Shown here: positions 43,179 through 58,776 of the stretch, one piece after another
Layout of the letters: the number at the start of each line of letters is the position of its first letter
Numbering within the stretch: the stretch's first letter is position 1
Notes under the pieces: generated by a model
What the model was told of the DNA's origin: nothing
Databases searched by the model: none
The model's input: only the letters and a program-made list of their open reading frames with translations
Made by a program: the position numbers and the translations under genes
From: Paraphysoderma sedebokerense
Taxonomy: Eukaryota; Blastocladiomycota; Physodermatomycetes; Physodermatales; Physodermataceae
Length of the DNA: 64,000 nt
Assembly (NCBI GenBank): GCA_025602915.1
Contig: JAHLJZ010000004.1
Location: 310,001 to 374,000 of the forward strand
Direction: 5' to 3'

Positions 43179-45209
43179 ATGTCTGCGATGACGAAATCTG
43201 AAACTATCCAACCTTCCGAAACTATTGCCATATCGCTTGGATGTGATTATGCTTCTGTAGCGTTAATCCCCACCGAACCTGGTGCAAAAGGAGAGATCAT
43301 CGCAAATGAAGATGGCGAACGAAGAATTCCTGTTGTTGTTGGTGTGGAAAATGGTGAAGAGGTATGTTCATCATACATCGTCATAAATGTTATGGAATTG
43401 CACGACAGGATCTAACAGCTCCCTGTTCGAATTTAGTTTGCCGGCACTGCAGCAAAAGCACAAGGGATTCGAAATCTAAGAGCCACCGTAAAGCGGTTTT
43501 TACCTATTATTGGATTACCGTTAGTATCTATGGATGGCGTTTGAGCAGTTCTCTGTGACCTATGCTAATTTTTTTGACTCATAGATTTGATTCGCCGGTT
43601 GTATCAGAGACGAAGAAATCCTCCAGTGTGCGAATGGTTCCTCATCCGGAAGACGAGACCAAACCTGCATACGAGATTGAAACTACATCTCTACATCAGC
43701 ATGAACAAGAAAACGGCAATGGTGAAGATGAAGACATGGAAGGAGAAACTGTTACTCGATACTACACTCCCGAAGATCTCTTAACTATCTTCCTATCCAC
43801 TCTTAAAACTTCAGCTGAAAATTACACCGGTACTTCGATTCCAAACGCCGTATTATGCGTTCCCTCTTATCTTTCTGACATTCAAAAGAAAGCGGTTGTC
43901 GATGCGACAGTCAAAGCTGGATTGACCGTGGTCGGATTGATTGATGAGTCAAGTGCTTCATTGCTAGCTTATGATTTCGTCGATACTGTGAATCATGTCA
44001 AGTCAGGCACTACCGCTCACCCGAGTCATTCAAGAACATCTTTATTACTTGATATTGGGGCTTCGTATACTTCCGTCACCCTCGCTACCGTGACATCCCA
44101 TCTTTATACTCTTCATTCCCATTTGACTCATCCTGTCGGCGGCACAGTCATCGATACCGCCATGTTGACTCACTTTATGCAAGAGTTTAAACGAAAACAT
44201 AAAATTGATATCTCCGACAACAGAAAATCCAAGGAAAAGTTGCTAGCTGCCTGTGAGATTACCAAGAAGGTTTTGAGTACCGGTACAACTGCCCAATGCA
44301 GCGTTGAAAGTTTATTCGAAGGAATGGATTTCGTTGGAACTGTTAACAGGCAAAGAGTGGAAATGATGTGCTTGAAATTCAAGAAAGAGGTTGTCGGTGT
44401 CATTGAAAAATGTTTGGAGAAAGGTGGTTACAGGAAAGAAGAGATTGATCAGGTTTGTATTATCCCAGATGTGCTTTGGATTCCTATATTTGCTGATATT
44501 AAGTTGCGTCTCTTAGGTTATTCTTGTCGGCGGTACTACCAAGTTTCCCCTTGTGCAAAAACTGATGACCCAGTTATTCCCTGATGCATCAATCCGTTCT
44601 TCAATTGACCAAGAAGAGACAACAACCCTGGGCGCATCAATTTACGCATATCAACTTAGTATCAATACTCCAGCTTTTGAAATTTCACAGTCCAAGGTCA
44701 ACTCACTTGGTTCATCAACTTCCCAAGCAAATGAACAGTTGAAAAACAAATCTAAACATCTCACTAAACCAATCGGCATTGTTGATTCCAACGGTAGCTT
44801 CATCGAAATCTTAAAGAGGGGATCGCCAGTTCCTCAGCGCTACACATTCCATTTAACGGGTCAGCCCGAATCAGAGTCCGATAAACCCGCTGGTTATGTG
44901 ACCCCCGTCTCCATCACTCTTGCTGAAGGCAACCCTAAAATCGTTACTACTATTCCACCAAAACCAGAGCGAGTTCCCTCCTCGGATGACGAAAGTGACG
45001 TCTCCGAGGATGAACCTGAACCGATTGAATCTTTAACTTATGAGCCTGTTGTGTTGGGCGAAGTCGTGATTGGTGGTGAAGAGGAAGTGAAAGGAAAGGA
45101 AATCAAAGATTTGACTGTTGTTTTAAAGGTCAGCGAAGACGGGAAGGTTCATGTTGAAGCACATGCTCATGTCGAAGGGAAGAAAGTACATGTGAGCAAT
45201 GAATTTTAA
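43179..45209 (+). CDS. SSZ1: Ribosome-associated Hsp70 homologue Ssz1
   Basis: Atypical Hsp70 that with zuotin forms the ribosome-associated complex (RAC) and stimulates the Hsp70 Ssb on nascent chains. Four exons: 43179-43361, 43437-43519, 43585-44452, 44517-45209; 608 residues, longer than yeast Ssz1 (538). Hsp70 ATPase landmarks are AISLGCDYASVALIP (phosphate 1, with the usual DLGT altered), VLCVPSYLSDIQKKAVVDA, GLIDESSASLLAYDF, LLLDIGASYTSVTLATV (phosphate 2, GGG lost) and VILVGGTTKFPLVQKL. The loss of the canonical catalytic residues and the truncated, acidic substrate domain (SSDDESDVSEDEPEPIE) are the Ssz1 hallmarks. An acidic insert HEQENGNGEDEDMEGE lies in the N-terminal lobe. Zuotin is not in the window. 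Confidence 0.9.
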
Positions 45210-45647
45210 GGCCTCGGTGTGGTTGTTCGACACTATACGTAACATTTGATCAGTCGGGACTTTGGTGTATGTTAGATTGTAATTTTGCTAATTTAACCAG
45301 ATCGGTGTTTCCGTTGCTTCGTGTAAATCATAATTGTTGTCGTCCATAAAAATGGATTTATTAATGGTATCTGTGTCCTTTCGACAAAGGAGTTGACCCC
45401 ATCCACAAGACAATTGTCCATATGTTTATACTGCAGTACTCATTTCACCTCCGATGAAGATAAAGTGTTTGTTTTTTTAACGAATGAAAGGAATGTCCAG
45501 ATTTTCTGTAAATAGTTCTTACAGACAAATAACAGAGCTCGGGATGTCAGTTCAACTCGCGCCACAGGCAAGCTTTTCACCAACTTCGACGAAGTCACCA
45601 CATCCAGACTCAACTCAAACATTGCATTTCACTCACATTAGCTAAGA
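45210..45647. other. Intergenic region
   Basis: About 440 bases between same-strand genes. A minus-strand open frame at 45440-45622 has no domain and no splice partner; not called. Confidence 0.4.
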
Positions 45648-47291
45648 ATGTCCAAGAGCGATTACAACGCTATCGTTGAAGTCGATGTAATTATTTTCTC
45701 ACTTAACATACGATTTATGTTGCACATGCTGACCTTATCGTAATCCGAAATCCTCTTTATCCCACCCCGAAATCTTTAATATCGTTTCCCGTTCATATCG
45801 ATTTGCGTTAAACCACAGAGCGGGTCTCCAGCTGATAATGAACTGCAGTTTCAAAGTACGTTTCGAACCTTCTTTGCTTTGTCGCTTGGAGTTTTATCCG
45901 GAATTGCAAGATTGTGACTTAATCCAGTCTGGAAATGTTTTGTGACCTGTGACTGACATAATGTTATTGTATTCCTGTCATCTTGTGTTTGCTGTTGATA
46001 TACATGATATTTCATATGTGTCTATCAATATGCGACTACTAATCTCTCAGATTTCTCGACGGGAGGTGGAGATTTGTCTGGACGAATGGAACCGTCGTTT
46101 CAACATGGTCAAGGTAGTTTCCCTGTTCTCTCCAGTCGAACCTGATATTCGGACCTTCAGTATTATACACATAATGTGATATTTTATCTTTTACTGCACC
46201 GGAATTGTTGGAGGCGTATTTCGCATACAGATGGGTATGATTTTAACTGATTTTACATGTTTTGTCCGTCGGATTCAGCTTTAGGTGAAAATTACAATAC
46301 CCGAACACCCGATATCAATCCACCGGGACAGACTCCTGCAACAGCCAAGCCTTTTTGGACCATAGAACATTATGCGCAGTATTTTGATGTAGATACGGAT
46401 CAGGTTAGTCATTTCATGAGTCACAGAATCATGGCGACTTGATATAAGTAATAGAGAGTGTTAATTACTAAATCCGATGAACGTTTAATACAGGTGATGA
46501 AACGAATGATGTTCAGTTTTATACCGAATGATGCATTTCTGAATACGATTAGTGGAAATCCTGACCTTTATGGTACTATTGTTTTCTGTTAGCCGTTATC
46601 TCAAGCCTTTTCTCCGCACTGTTTAACTCAAATTACGATGGTACAGGACCATTTTGGATTAGTACAACCATAGTGTTCCTTCTCTTTGTTACATCATCTT
46701 TAGCTTTGTCCATTTCTGCCTATTTATCATCCAAAGATTACTCCTATGATTTTACTGTATTACCACTTGCTGCCTCATCGGTATACTCTTATACGTTTGG
46801 ACTACCGCTAATATTGTGGGGAATCTGTAAATATTATTCAAAATCTGTGAAAATTATGGAATTGTGGAACGTATATGGATATTCATTGACCGTCTGGGTG
46901 CCGGTGTCGGTATGTTGCCTCCATTCCTTCAAGCTTCTACCCTCCAACTCCGCTCTAATGTCATATTTTCTAAACTTCATCTCTTTCTTTCTTATTCCAT
47001 TTCTATCATTTCGTGTCTGTCACCACCGTGTTCTCTCAGCTCCTTTGTATTATTCCCTTTGAATTCATGCGTTACATTTTCGTCATTCTCGCTTTTGCCA
47101 TTTCATCGATTTTCCAACTCAAAAATCTATCTTACCTATTATTAAACCCCACTCAATCGCAATATTCAGTAACATCACCACTTTCAAAGCGAGCTACCAA
47201 TCTGGTGCTTGCTGTAGTGTTGATTTTTAATGCGACTTTGGCTTTGATTTTTAAAATTAGATTCTTTAGTTATGTCGTTGAAGGAATGTGA
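45648..47291 (+). CDS. YIPF1/2-type Golgi Yip1-domain protein
   Basis: Five-pass membrane protein of the Yip1 domain family, YIPF1/YIPF2 branch, in Golgi and endosome Rab-dependent traffic. Seven exons (45648-45686, 45819-45855, 46051-46113, 46279-46403, 46494-46572, 46647-46909, 47040-47291) give 285 residues. Cytosolic N-terminus MSKSDYNAIVEVDSGSPA; then FWTIEHYAQYFDVDTDQV and SGNPDLYGPFWISTTIVFLL, which match human YIPF1 FWTFEYYQTFFDVDTYQV and RSNPDLYGPFWICATLV closely. Membrane segments: FWISTTIVFLLFVTSSLALS, SSVYSYTFGLPLILWGICKY, VYGYSLTVWVPVS, LCIIPFEFMRYIFVILAFAI and RATNLVLAVVLIFNATLALI. Every intron junction keeps frame. Three exons are under 65 nt. Confidence 0.9.
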
Positions 47292-47766
47292 GAATGGAAA
47301 ATAAATTGTTATTCTGTAATACATCTATAAAGTGTCTTTCGTTTCTCAAGTGACTTGCAACATTTGATCGTGCCTTTGTGATTGTTTGCGAGAAATTTGA
47401 AAGAGAGCGAGAGAAGTTATGTGACTACGATAGGATTAATACTTGAATGGTTTCTCTCGAAAATTGTACACAAAAATTGATTGACAAAAAGATACGTTCC
47501 GTCTTCAAGTTTAAGGGGGATCAACAAATCTGCATAGCACCAAAAATTCTAATTCATGTATTATGCAAAGAGATGACGGCTATATACCCAAAGTTCAGTA
47601 AAATAATACATATATGATAAATCCATTGTATGCCATATCTGTCGACTTCCGTCGCATCAAATAGATCATTCATTTACAGTCATTTACTACGTGCTTTTTG
47701 CCTTCTTAAACACGCAGACACTATTATCATGTGATTAAAAATAGAAATAAGAGGTATCACATTAAT
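47292..47766. other. Intergenic, converging 3' ends
   Basis: About 475 bases between tail-to-tail genes; AT-rich; AATAAATT right after the YIPF stop could serve poly(A) processing. No gene seen. Confidence 0.4.
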
Positions 47767-49544
47767 TCATTCGTCGGTTTCCGTAAAATTCATGGAAAGA
47801 CTCCTTGGGGTTGGAGTATCGTCTCCTTCTTTTTCAGTCGCCGGCTGGCTCTCTACCGCTTTCTTATCCTTACTGTCCTTTCCATTATCCTTCTCGGGTT
47901 CTTTTTGGTTTACATTTCCGTTACCGGTCTCTGACTTGTATCCTGCGGGAAAATGAAATCGCACAATAATACAACTCAGATTATCGGTCGAGAAATTTTC
48001 TAATGAATATTCGACTAATTTTTCGGCAGCCGCTTGCGGATCAGGGTTGCTGCGAATTAGGTTCACTGCTTCTTGATCCGACACTACATCCCAAACCTAT
48101 TTGGCGAAATGCATGTGAAGAACGAAAAATATACGATAACGCGGAAAGTATTGGAAAAACAGGAAGATGAATCAAATCCAACAGCATTTGAAAATAAAGT
48201 ACGCCATTAGCAAATATTATAAACAGATCATTATGATATCGGCCATAAGTTTTTTAAATTTTGAGAAATAGAAACGTACACCATCGCACGCTAGTATCAA
48301 AAATTCATCTTCAGATGTAAGTTCAATTTCCGTCGTAAATGGATTGCCTACAATAAGTTCTTTCATTGGTGCATCACCCAGGGAACGGGTAACCGCGAGA
48401 ACTCCTATGCCGGGACATTCGGTTAGTAATTCCGATGTCAAATACTCGCGTTTAACCTTCGTCCTAACGCATTTCCTTCAAAGTAAGTCGCATGAGACTA
48501 CAAACCGTTTACTCTGTTATTCATAATAAATCCACCTGCTTCTACTATTCGTTTTCCTTCAATTGGGTCACAACCTTTATGATCATATGTCAGCCGTATA
48601 GCAGTCCCGTTACGGCAAAGGACAGCTCTCGCGTCACCGACGTTGGCTGTATATAAGACGTGCTGTCGAGACAACGGTTACACTTTGACGAATAGGAAGA
48701 ATGATTGATGTATGTGAAAGTACTAACTTTTCCGTTCTCTCTTCTTATGAATGACGTAACCGCTGTGCAACCAGAACTTATATTTGCTTTTGATAATTCT
48801 TCATCTGTTCGGACAAACGTTTCATTCATTATCTCTGGTATAGATGACTCGGGAAGCTCATCCATGGCTTTTAATAATTCCTATGAATGCGAAAGGCGAT
48901 GAGTGGATTATAAATAAACGTTTTGTCAACTTTCAAGAGGAAGACGTGGAACATTTGGGCAAGATTGAATGAAAAGTTTATGACATCTTACATGATGCAG
49001 ATTCTTGCCACACCAATCTGCGGCCATTTTTCCTGCGTGTCCATCAAATACTGCAAAAAAACCTTGTCCTTTTACATCGGCAAAGTCGTAGAAATATGAA
49101 TGGGCGTCCTAGATGGGTACAAAATTCGCGAGAAGAAAGTGTCAGGCCTGTTTTTATTTGCCCGCTGTAACCAGCAAGAACAAGTTTATAAGACAAAGGT
49201 GGGTATGCCTCACTATGCATCGGTCCTTGAGCCGAATTTGAGCATTGCATATTGAATGAACTCATACGAACCTCCATAGTACGTCTATTTAGGCGATTCC
49301 TGTCTTCGTGAAATCCAATTTTGAAATGAAAACCATCTATAGGATCGCTATTTGTGTTATCTGCTGCTTTACTTTCAGACGACTGTATCTGCTGGTCATC
49401 CTCCGCCTCATCCTCTAGGCTCATCATGTTGCGAAGCTTTGAAGACTCTGTGGGCATGGTTTTCTTGGAGACTTGTATGTCGTCGTCCGAGTCGAAGTCG
49501 AGGGAGGAAGTCGGGGGAGGAGAGTTCTCGAATACGGTTCCCAT
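47767..49544 (-). CDS. PP2C-type Ser/Thr phosphatase, Ptc1-like
   Basis: Mg/Mn-dependent PPM phosphatase; the Ptc1 branch switches off stress MAPK cascades. About six exons from ATG 49544 ([20 protein letters not shown]) to 47767. An acidic N-terminal region of about 75 residues ([32 protein letters not shown]) precedes the catalytic domain: [20 protein letters not shown] with [19 protein letters not shown] (metal Asp-Gly), [67 protein letters not shown], and [20 protein letters not shown]. Metal Asp residues DGH, DG(V)WD and STDNLSC are present. A Lys/Glu/Asp-rich tail of about 60 residues follows, absent from yeast Ptc1. The closest match by eye is Ptc1 (RRTMEDVHTY, WCGKHLH). Confidence 0.9.
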
Positions 49545-49652
49545 GTAGACAATGATGCGGATGGAATTGTGGATGCAATGTTTGCGCTATAATGGATACA
49601 AATACGGAGCGAGCATAGCAAATTGGGACGACATGAAAGGAAGCATGATGCC

Positions 49653-49674
49653 CGTGACACCGTGACGCCGTGAC
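49653..49674 (+). promoter_or_regulatory. Three CGTGAC elements at exact 8-base spacing
   Basis: CGTGAC starts at 49653, 49661 and 49669, inside the 216-base head-to-head gap between the PP2C (49544, minus) and the decarboxylase (49761, plus). The 8-base period is exact. Resembles half-CRE (TGAC) motifs. Either gene could be the target. Confidence 0.4.
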
Positions 49675-49760
49675 TCCCCGTTCACCTGCAAACATGAAGG
49701 TTAATTTACATAAATTATATTTCTGTGATTGAGTGTACACAGTATAGCATCTGACCCACG

Positions 49761-51879
49761 ATGAATGGCAAGAGTAGCGACAATAATCGCCCTCCAGCCG
49801 GCATGGATTTCGAGGAATTCCGGAAAAGAGGCTACGAAACAGTCGATCGAATCGTGGATTACTACAAGAACATTGAAAACTTCCCCGTTTTGAGTAATGT
49901 GCAGCCCGGATATCTAAAAGAATTGCTGCCAGAGAATGCCCCTGATGGTTTCAATCTTTCTTTTTTCTCTATCACAGCTTATTTGGCCTTAAGGGTTGCT
50001 CAACCTAAAAATTATTTTCAATATGACCGCAGAGCCCGAACCTTTCAATCTCATTCAAAACGATGTGGAAAAATTCATTATGCCCGGAGTAACCCATTGG
50101 CAACATCCAAAGTACGTTGACTGCCGTAGGCGTATCAATCGACATTGTTATATATCGGCCTGTCTTTTAATCCTGTCTGTTCGATTCTTCCTCAGCTTTT
50201 TTGCGTATTTTCCCGCCAATTCGTCCTTCCCTGGCATTCTTGGTGACATGTACTCTAGTATGATCAACTGCATCGGGTAACTCACTCTGTTGCCTCAAAT
50301 GTTATCCCTTGTGTAAAAACTTATCCTTTCTATTCCTTAGTTTCAATTGGATTTGTTCTCCGGCCTGTACCGAGCTTGAAACGATTGTGTTAGATTGGTT
50401 GGCGAAATTATTGAAGCTGCCAGCACAATTTATGTCTGACGGCAAAGGTGGCGGTGTTATACAGGTTAGTATATTCAACCAAGAGAATAACTTTATTTCA
50501 TTGATTGGTGGAAATCGCAAACCCTTGTCAAGTTGCCCCAACAGTCGAATTAACTATAATAAAATGATGATAATCTTAGGGCACCGCATCAGAAGCTGTG
50601 ATTGTTGCTGTACTAGCCGCTAGAACCAAGTCTGTTAATCAGCACATTGCTCACGGCCGCGAAAGATTTGAGATATGTTCGAAACTTGTCGCGTATTGCT
50701 CTGACCAGGTTACTATACAAGTAGAATCGAGACGAGGCTTTATTTTAAACTGACAATACCTTCGGTACCTAGACTCATTCCTCTGTTGCAAAAGCATGCC
50801 AAATTGCCAATGTTCAACTTAAAAAGATCAAGACCAACCATCTGTTTGCTTTGACAGGCAATGCTCTGAAAGCTCAAATTGAGGCAGATAAGGCTGACGG
50901 CTTAATTCCATTTTTTGTATGCGGAACCGTTGGTACTACCTCCTCAGGGGCAATCGATGCATTGGCTGATATCGGCTCAGTAGGTTAGGGTAAATTTTAA
51001 TTATATTTTCTCCGTTTCGGATACTGAATGGATTTGTTTTTCGTTGAAGCGAACGAAAACGGCCTCTGGTTCCATGTTGATGCGGCGTGGGCTGGTGCTG
51101 CCTGCATATGCGAAGAGTACAGACCGTTCCTGGACGGAGTTGAGCTGGCCGATTCCTTCAACATGAATCTTCATAAGTGGCTGCTGGTGAATTTTGATTG
51201 CTCACCGTTATGGTATTTATTGTTTTCGTCTTTTTACTTTCCTCTTTTCACTCTCGTTGCCCTTTGTTCATTCTATTTTTAATTTTGCTATAGGGTGAAA
51301 AATAGATCCCATCTTCTCGACGCACTATCAATAACAGCACCTTATTATCGAAATCCTGCCACAGAGTCAGGATTGGTTAGTGACTATAGAGATTGGCAAA
51401 TACCGTTAGGCCGTCGCTTCCGGTCCCTTAAAGTATGGTTTGTAGTAAGAACGTATGGAGTGAAGGGATTACAAAATCATATTCGCAAAGTAAGTTCTTT
51501 TTCTATATACATTTTTGTTGTTCGAGATCATGTCTGATGATGGTTTCCCTTGATTTGATATTTTACCGAACAGCACGTTCACCTCGCCGAACAATTCTCT
51601 GAAAAACTTACATCTTCTTCATCTCCGTTTGAACTATTTGTTCCTCGTACACTGTCACTTCTGGTCATTCGGCTTCGTAATTCTTCGAATGAAGAGAACA
51701 AAAAACTATGCGACGCAATATGTGCTCGAGGGTTTTACTTAACAGGAACAGAATTAAATGGAGCTTCTGTCATGAGAATTGTGAGTGGCAGTCCATGGGT
51801 TCAAGAAAAAAATTTTGAGAAATTGTGGGATGTGTTGGTAGAAGAAAGCCAAAAGATTATTCAAAGCAGATTGAATTGA
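49761..51879 (+). CDS. Aromatic-L-amino-acid decarboxylase (PLP, group II)
   Basis: Pyridoxal-phosphate enzyme of the DOPA/tryptophan/tyrosine decarboxylase family. About nine exons, first 49761-49947, second 50033-50111, last ending at 51879. Start [14 protein letters not shown] leads to the family N-terminus [20 protein letters not shown], then [20 protein letters not shown] (substrate pocket), [100 protein letters not shown] and the PLP-lysine motif [19 protein letters not shown], then [21 protein letters not shown]. About 490 residues. The substrate (DOPA, tryptophan, tyrosine or phenylalanine) cannot be decided by eye. Shares a 216-base promoter with the PP2C gene. Confidence 0.92.
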
Positions 51880-52113
51880 AGCAGTTTTGGCTAAGTTAGA
51901 CTAGAGTGATTGCCTTTAGTTATAGATGGCTGGTGAACTAGAGAATAGTCTGTGAACAAAGATTACGCAATAACATGTCAGTATCATCAATTGATGATAA
52001 CAGAAAGCGAAAAGATGAATCATGAAAGGAACCAGGGCTAATGGAAGAGGGGGAAAATTAGACTAATATTTAAGAAACAAAAATCTAGCGGCCATACAAT
52101 TTGTCATATTATT

Positions 52114-55499
<3,386 letters not shown>

Positions 55500-55824
55500 T
55501 ATAATTGTCTAGTTGATATAGTTGTAACTGGAAGAGACGTTCTAGCAAGAGTATGTTTGTTGGAACAGTTGCGGACAGAGCTACCCTTTTTATAAATCAC
55601 TTATCGTGGCCCTACACAATGCGATCCAGATACGTCACGTTGTGTCACCACACACTCATCTGGTGAAAGAAAATATCAATGTTTCCGACAAAAACCAACC
55701 GAAAATCATGAACGCAGCAATAATTTGCAAAGCGAAGTCAGATTCGGAGATTATATATTATTACATCGGCTTTTATTTCAATCTTCATATACAAGTACGT
55801 TAGCCTCATCGACATCTCATAACA
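55500..55824. other. Short intergenic region
   Basis: About 325 bases between same-strand genes: 3' flank of METAP2 and promoter of the fumarate reductase. A TACGTCA half-CRE lies near 55631. Confidence 0.4.
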
Positions 55825-57586
<1,762 letters not shown>

Positions 57587-58057
57587 GTTGATGATTAATT
57601 ACTTGGCTTGGTTGCCCGTTACAGCTGAACGACGCTACTGTTTAGCTAATCACGTGGCAGTTGTTGACGCAGCCCATTTTAATAATTTTTAAGAATTATG
57701 CTCGACAGATATTAAGAGTAACAATGGGTCTCTTATCAAAATTTCGATTCATATCAAATGCCATACATGCCGGAATTAATTTCCAGGTGATCCTGTCATT
57801 AGCCGCCAACAGTAAGTACCCGTCTCATCAAATAATATATTCAGCTGCACATATCAGGGTAAAACAAAATAGCTCATTAAAGCATTAAGTGTCTTCGTAA
57901 TGTACCCGTTATAAGTAACGCCAGAACATACTTAAGATTCCGAAGAAAAATGTAATGGCGAGGCAAAAACGAGATTTTTTTATAGCGCTGCTGTGAATGC
58001 TTCCAATGGTTGACAAGGTCAATGCAAGTCAGAAAACAACGCAGAAAAACTAGCAAG
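57587..58057. other. Region upstream of a small membrane-protein candidate
   Basis: About 470 bases. CACGTG occurs at 57651-57656. A plus-strand ATG at 57724 opens MGLLSKFRFISNAIHAGINF with a following GTAAGT donor at about 57812, which might be a first exon, but no acceptor could be linked with confidence. Confidence 0.35.
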
Positions 58058-58401
58058 ATGAATCTATCAAGTATTAAACAACTGTCTCTCATCCATCCAA
58101 ACTATAACTATTTTCGACTCCGCAGACAAGAAACGAATGACCCAGGCCCGGAAAATCTTTGTGTGGTAACCATAGCGATCACTCGTGTGCCCGTGATAAG
58201 CATACTTGTGCATATTCGAGCCTAGAGCTTAGACGAGCTTCCCAAATGCTGGGGTCTCTTCGGATCGAGATCCATCAAATTACCTTTTCTCCCGACGTAC
58301 CTGCATCACCGAATTTAACATTTTTACGACAATTATTCCGCCGATATGGATTATTAGCGATTGTAATTGCACTTTTGTTTATCGTGGAAAATTGGAGTTA
58401 A
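58058..58401 (+). CDS. Candidate small single-pass membrane protein
   Basis: Two possible exons (58058-58165, 58228-58401) joined by a 62-nt GT-AG intron in phase give 93 residues. MNLSSIKQLSLIHPNYNYFR begins it; the second exon encodes RRASQMLGSLRIEIHQ, SPDVPASPNLTFLRQLF and a C-terminal membrane segment RRYGLLAIVIALLFIVENWS. No family recognised. It converges on the minus-strand candidate below with a four-base overlap of stop codons, which argues that at least one of the two is not real. Confidence 0.3.
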
Positions 58402-58724
58402 TTTGATTTCTTTGATACCAAATTTTCCAGATCATTATGCAATTGATTCAACATAACCTTAATCAATGCTCCATCTTGCTCTGAGAGATATGTCATATTA
58501 AATCGAATTGACCTCAATAAATAATGCAGAATGACGAGTCTGATAATAATTGTGAAGATGATAGACACGAAGAGTGAGGAGGCTATCAGCTGATACGCCA
58601 GCACAAAAGGAAGATTAATGTTGGAAGCAAGAGCTTCGGAAGAAGCCAATTACTGGATGATACTGCCCGATGTGAGCAACAGTTGAGGCCCGGTATATTT
58701 ATTCAATTTTATTTGTGGAACCAT
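58398..58724 (-). CDS. Candidate small membrane protein with an in-frame stop
   Basis: From ATG 58724 the frame reads MVPQIKLNKYTGPQLLLTSG and hits TAA at 58650-58652, then continues open for 83 codons with a strong membrane segment (FVLAYQLIASSLFVSIIFTI) and ends at 58398. A 30-nt segment with GT and AG ends (about 58634-58663) would remove the stop in frame but is shorter than usual introns. No family recognised. Alternatives: two unrelated frames, a readthrough product, a very short intron, or a sequencing error. Confidence 0.3.
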
Positions 58725-58776
58725 TGCAAAAATAAAAAATATGTTTCATACAAACTTGTCGAATTAAATGCGCTCA

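Noticed and set aside
45440-45622. 60-codon minus-strand frame downstream of SSZ1
   Set aside because: No domain, no splice partner, no good start context.
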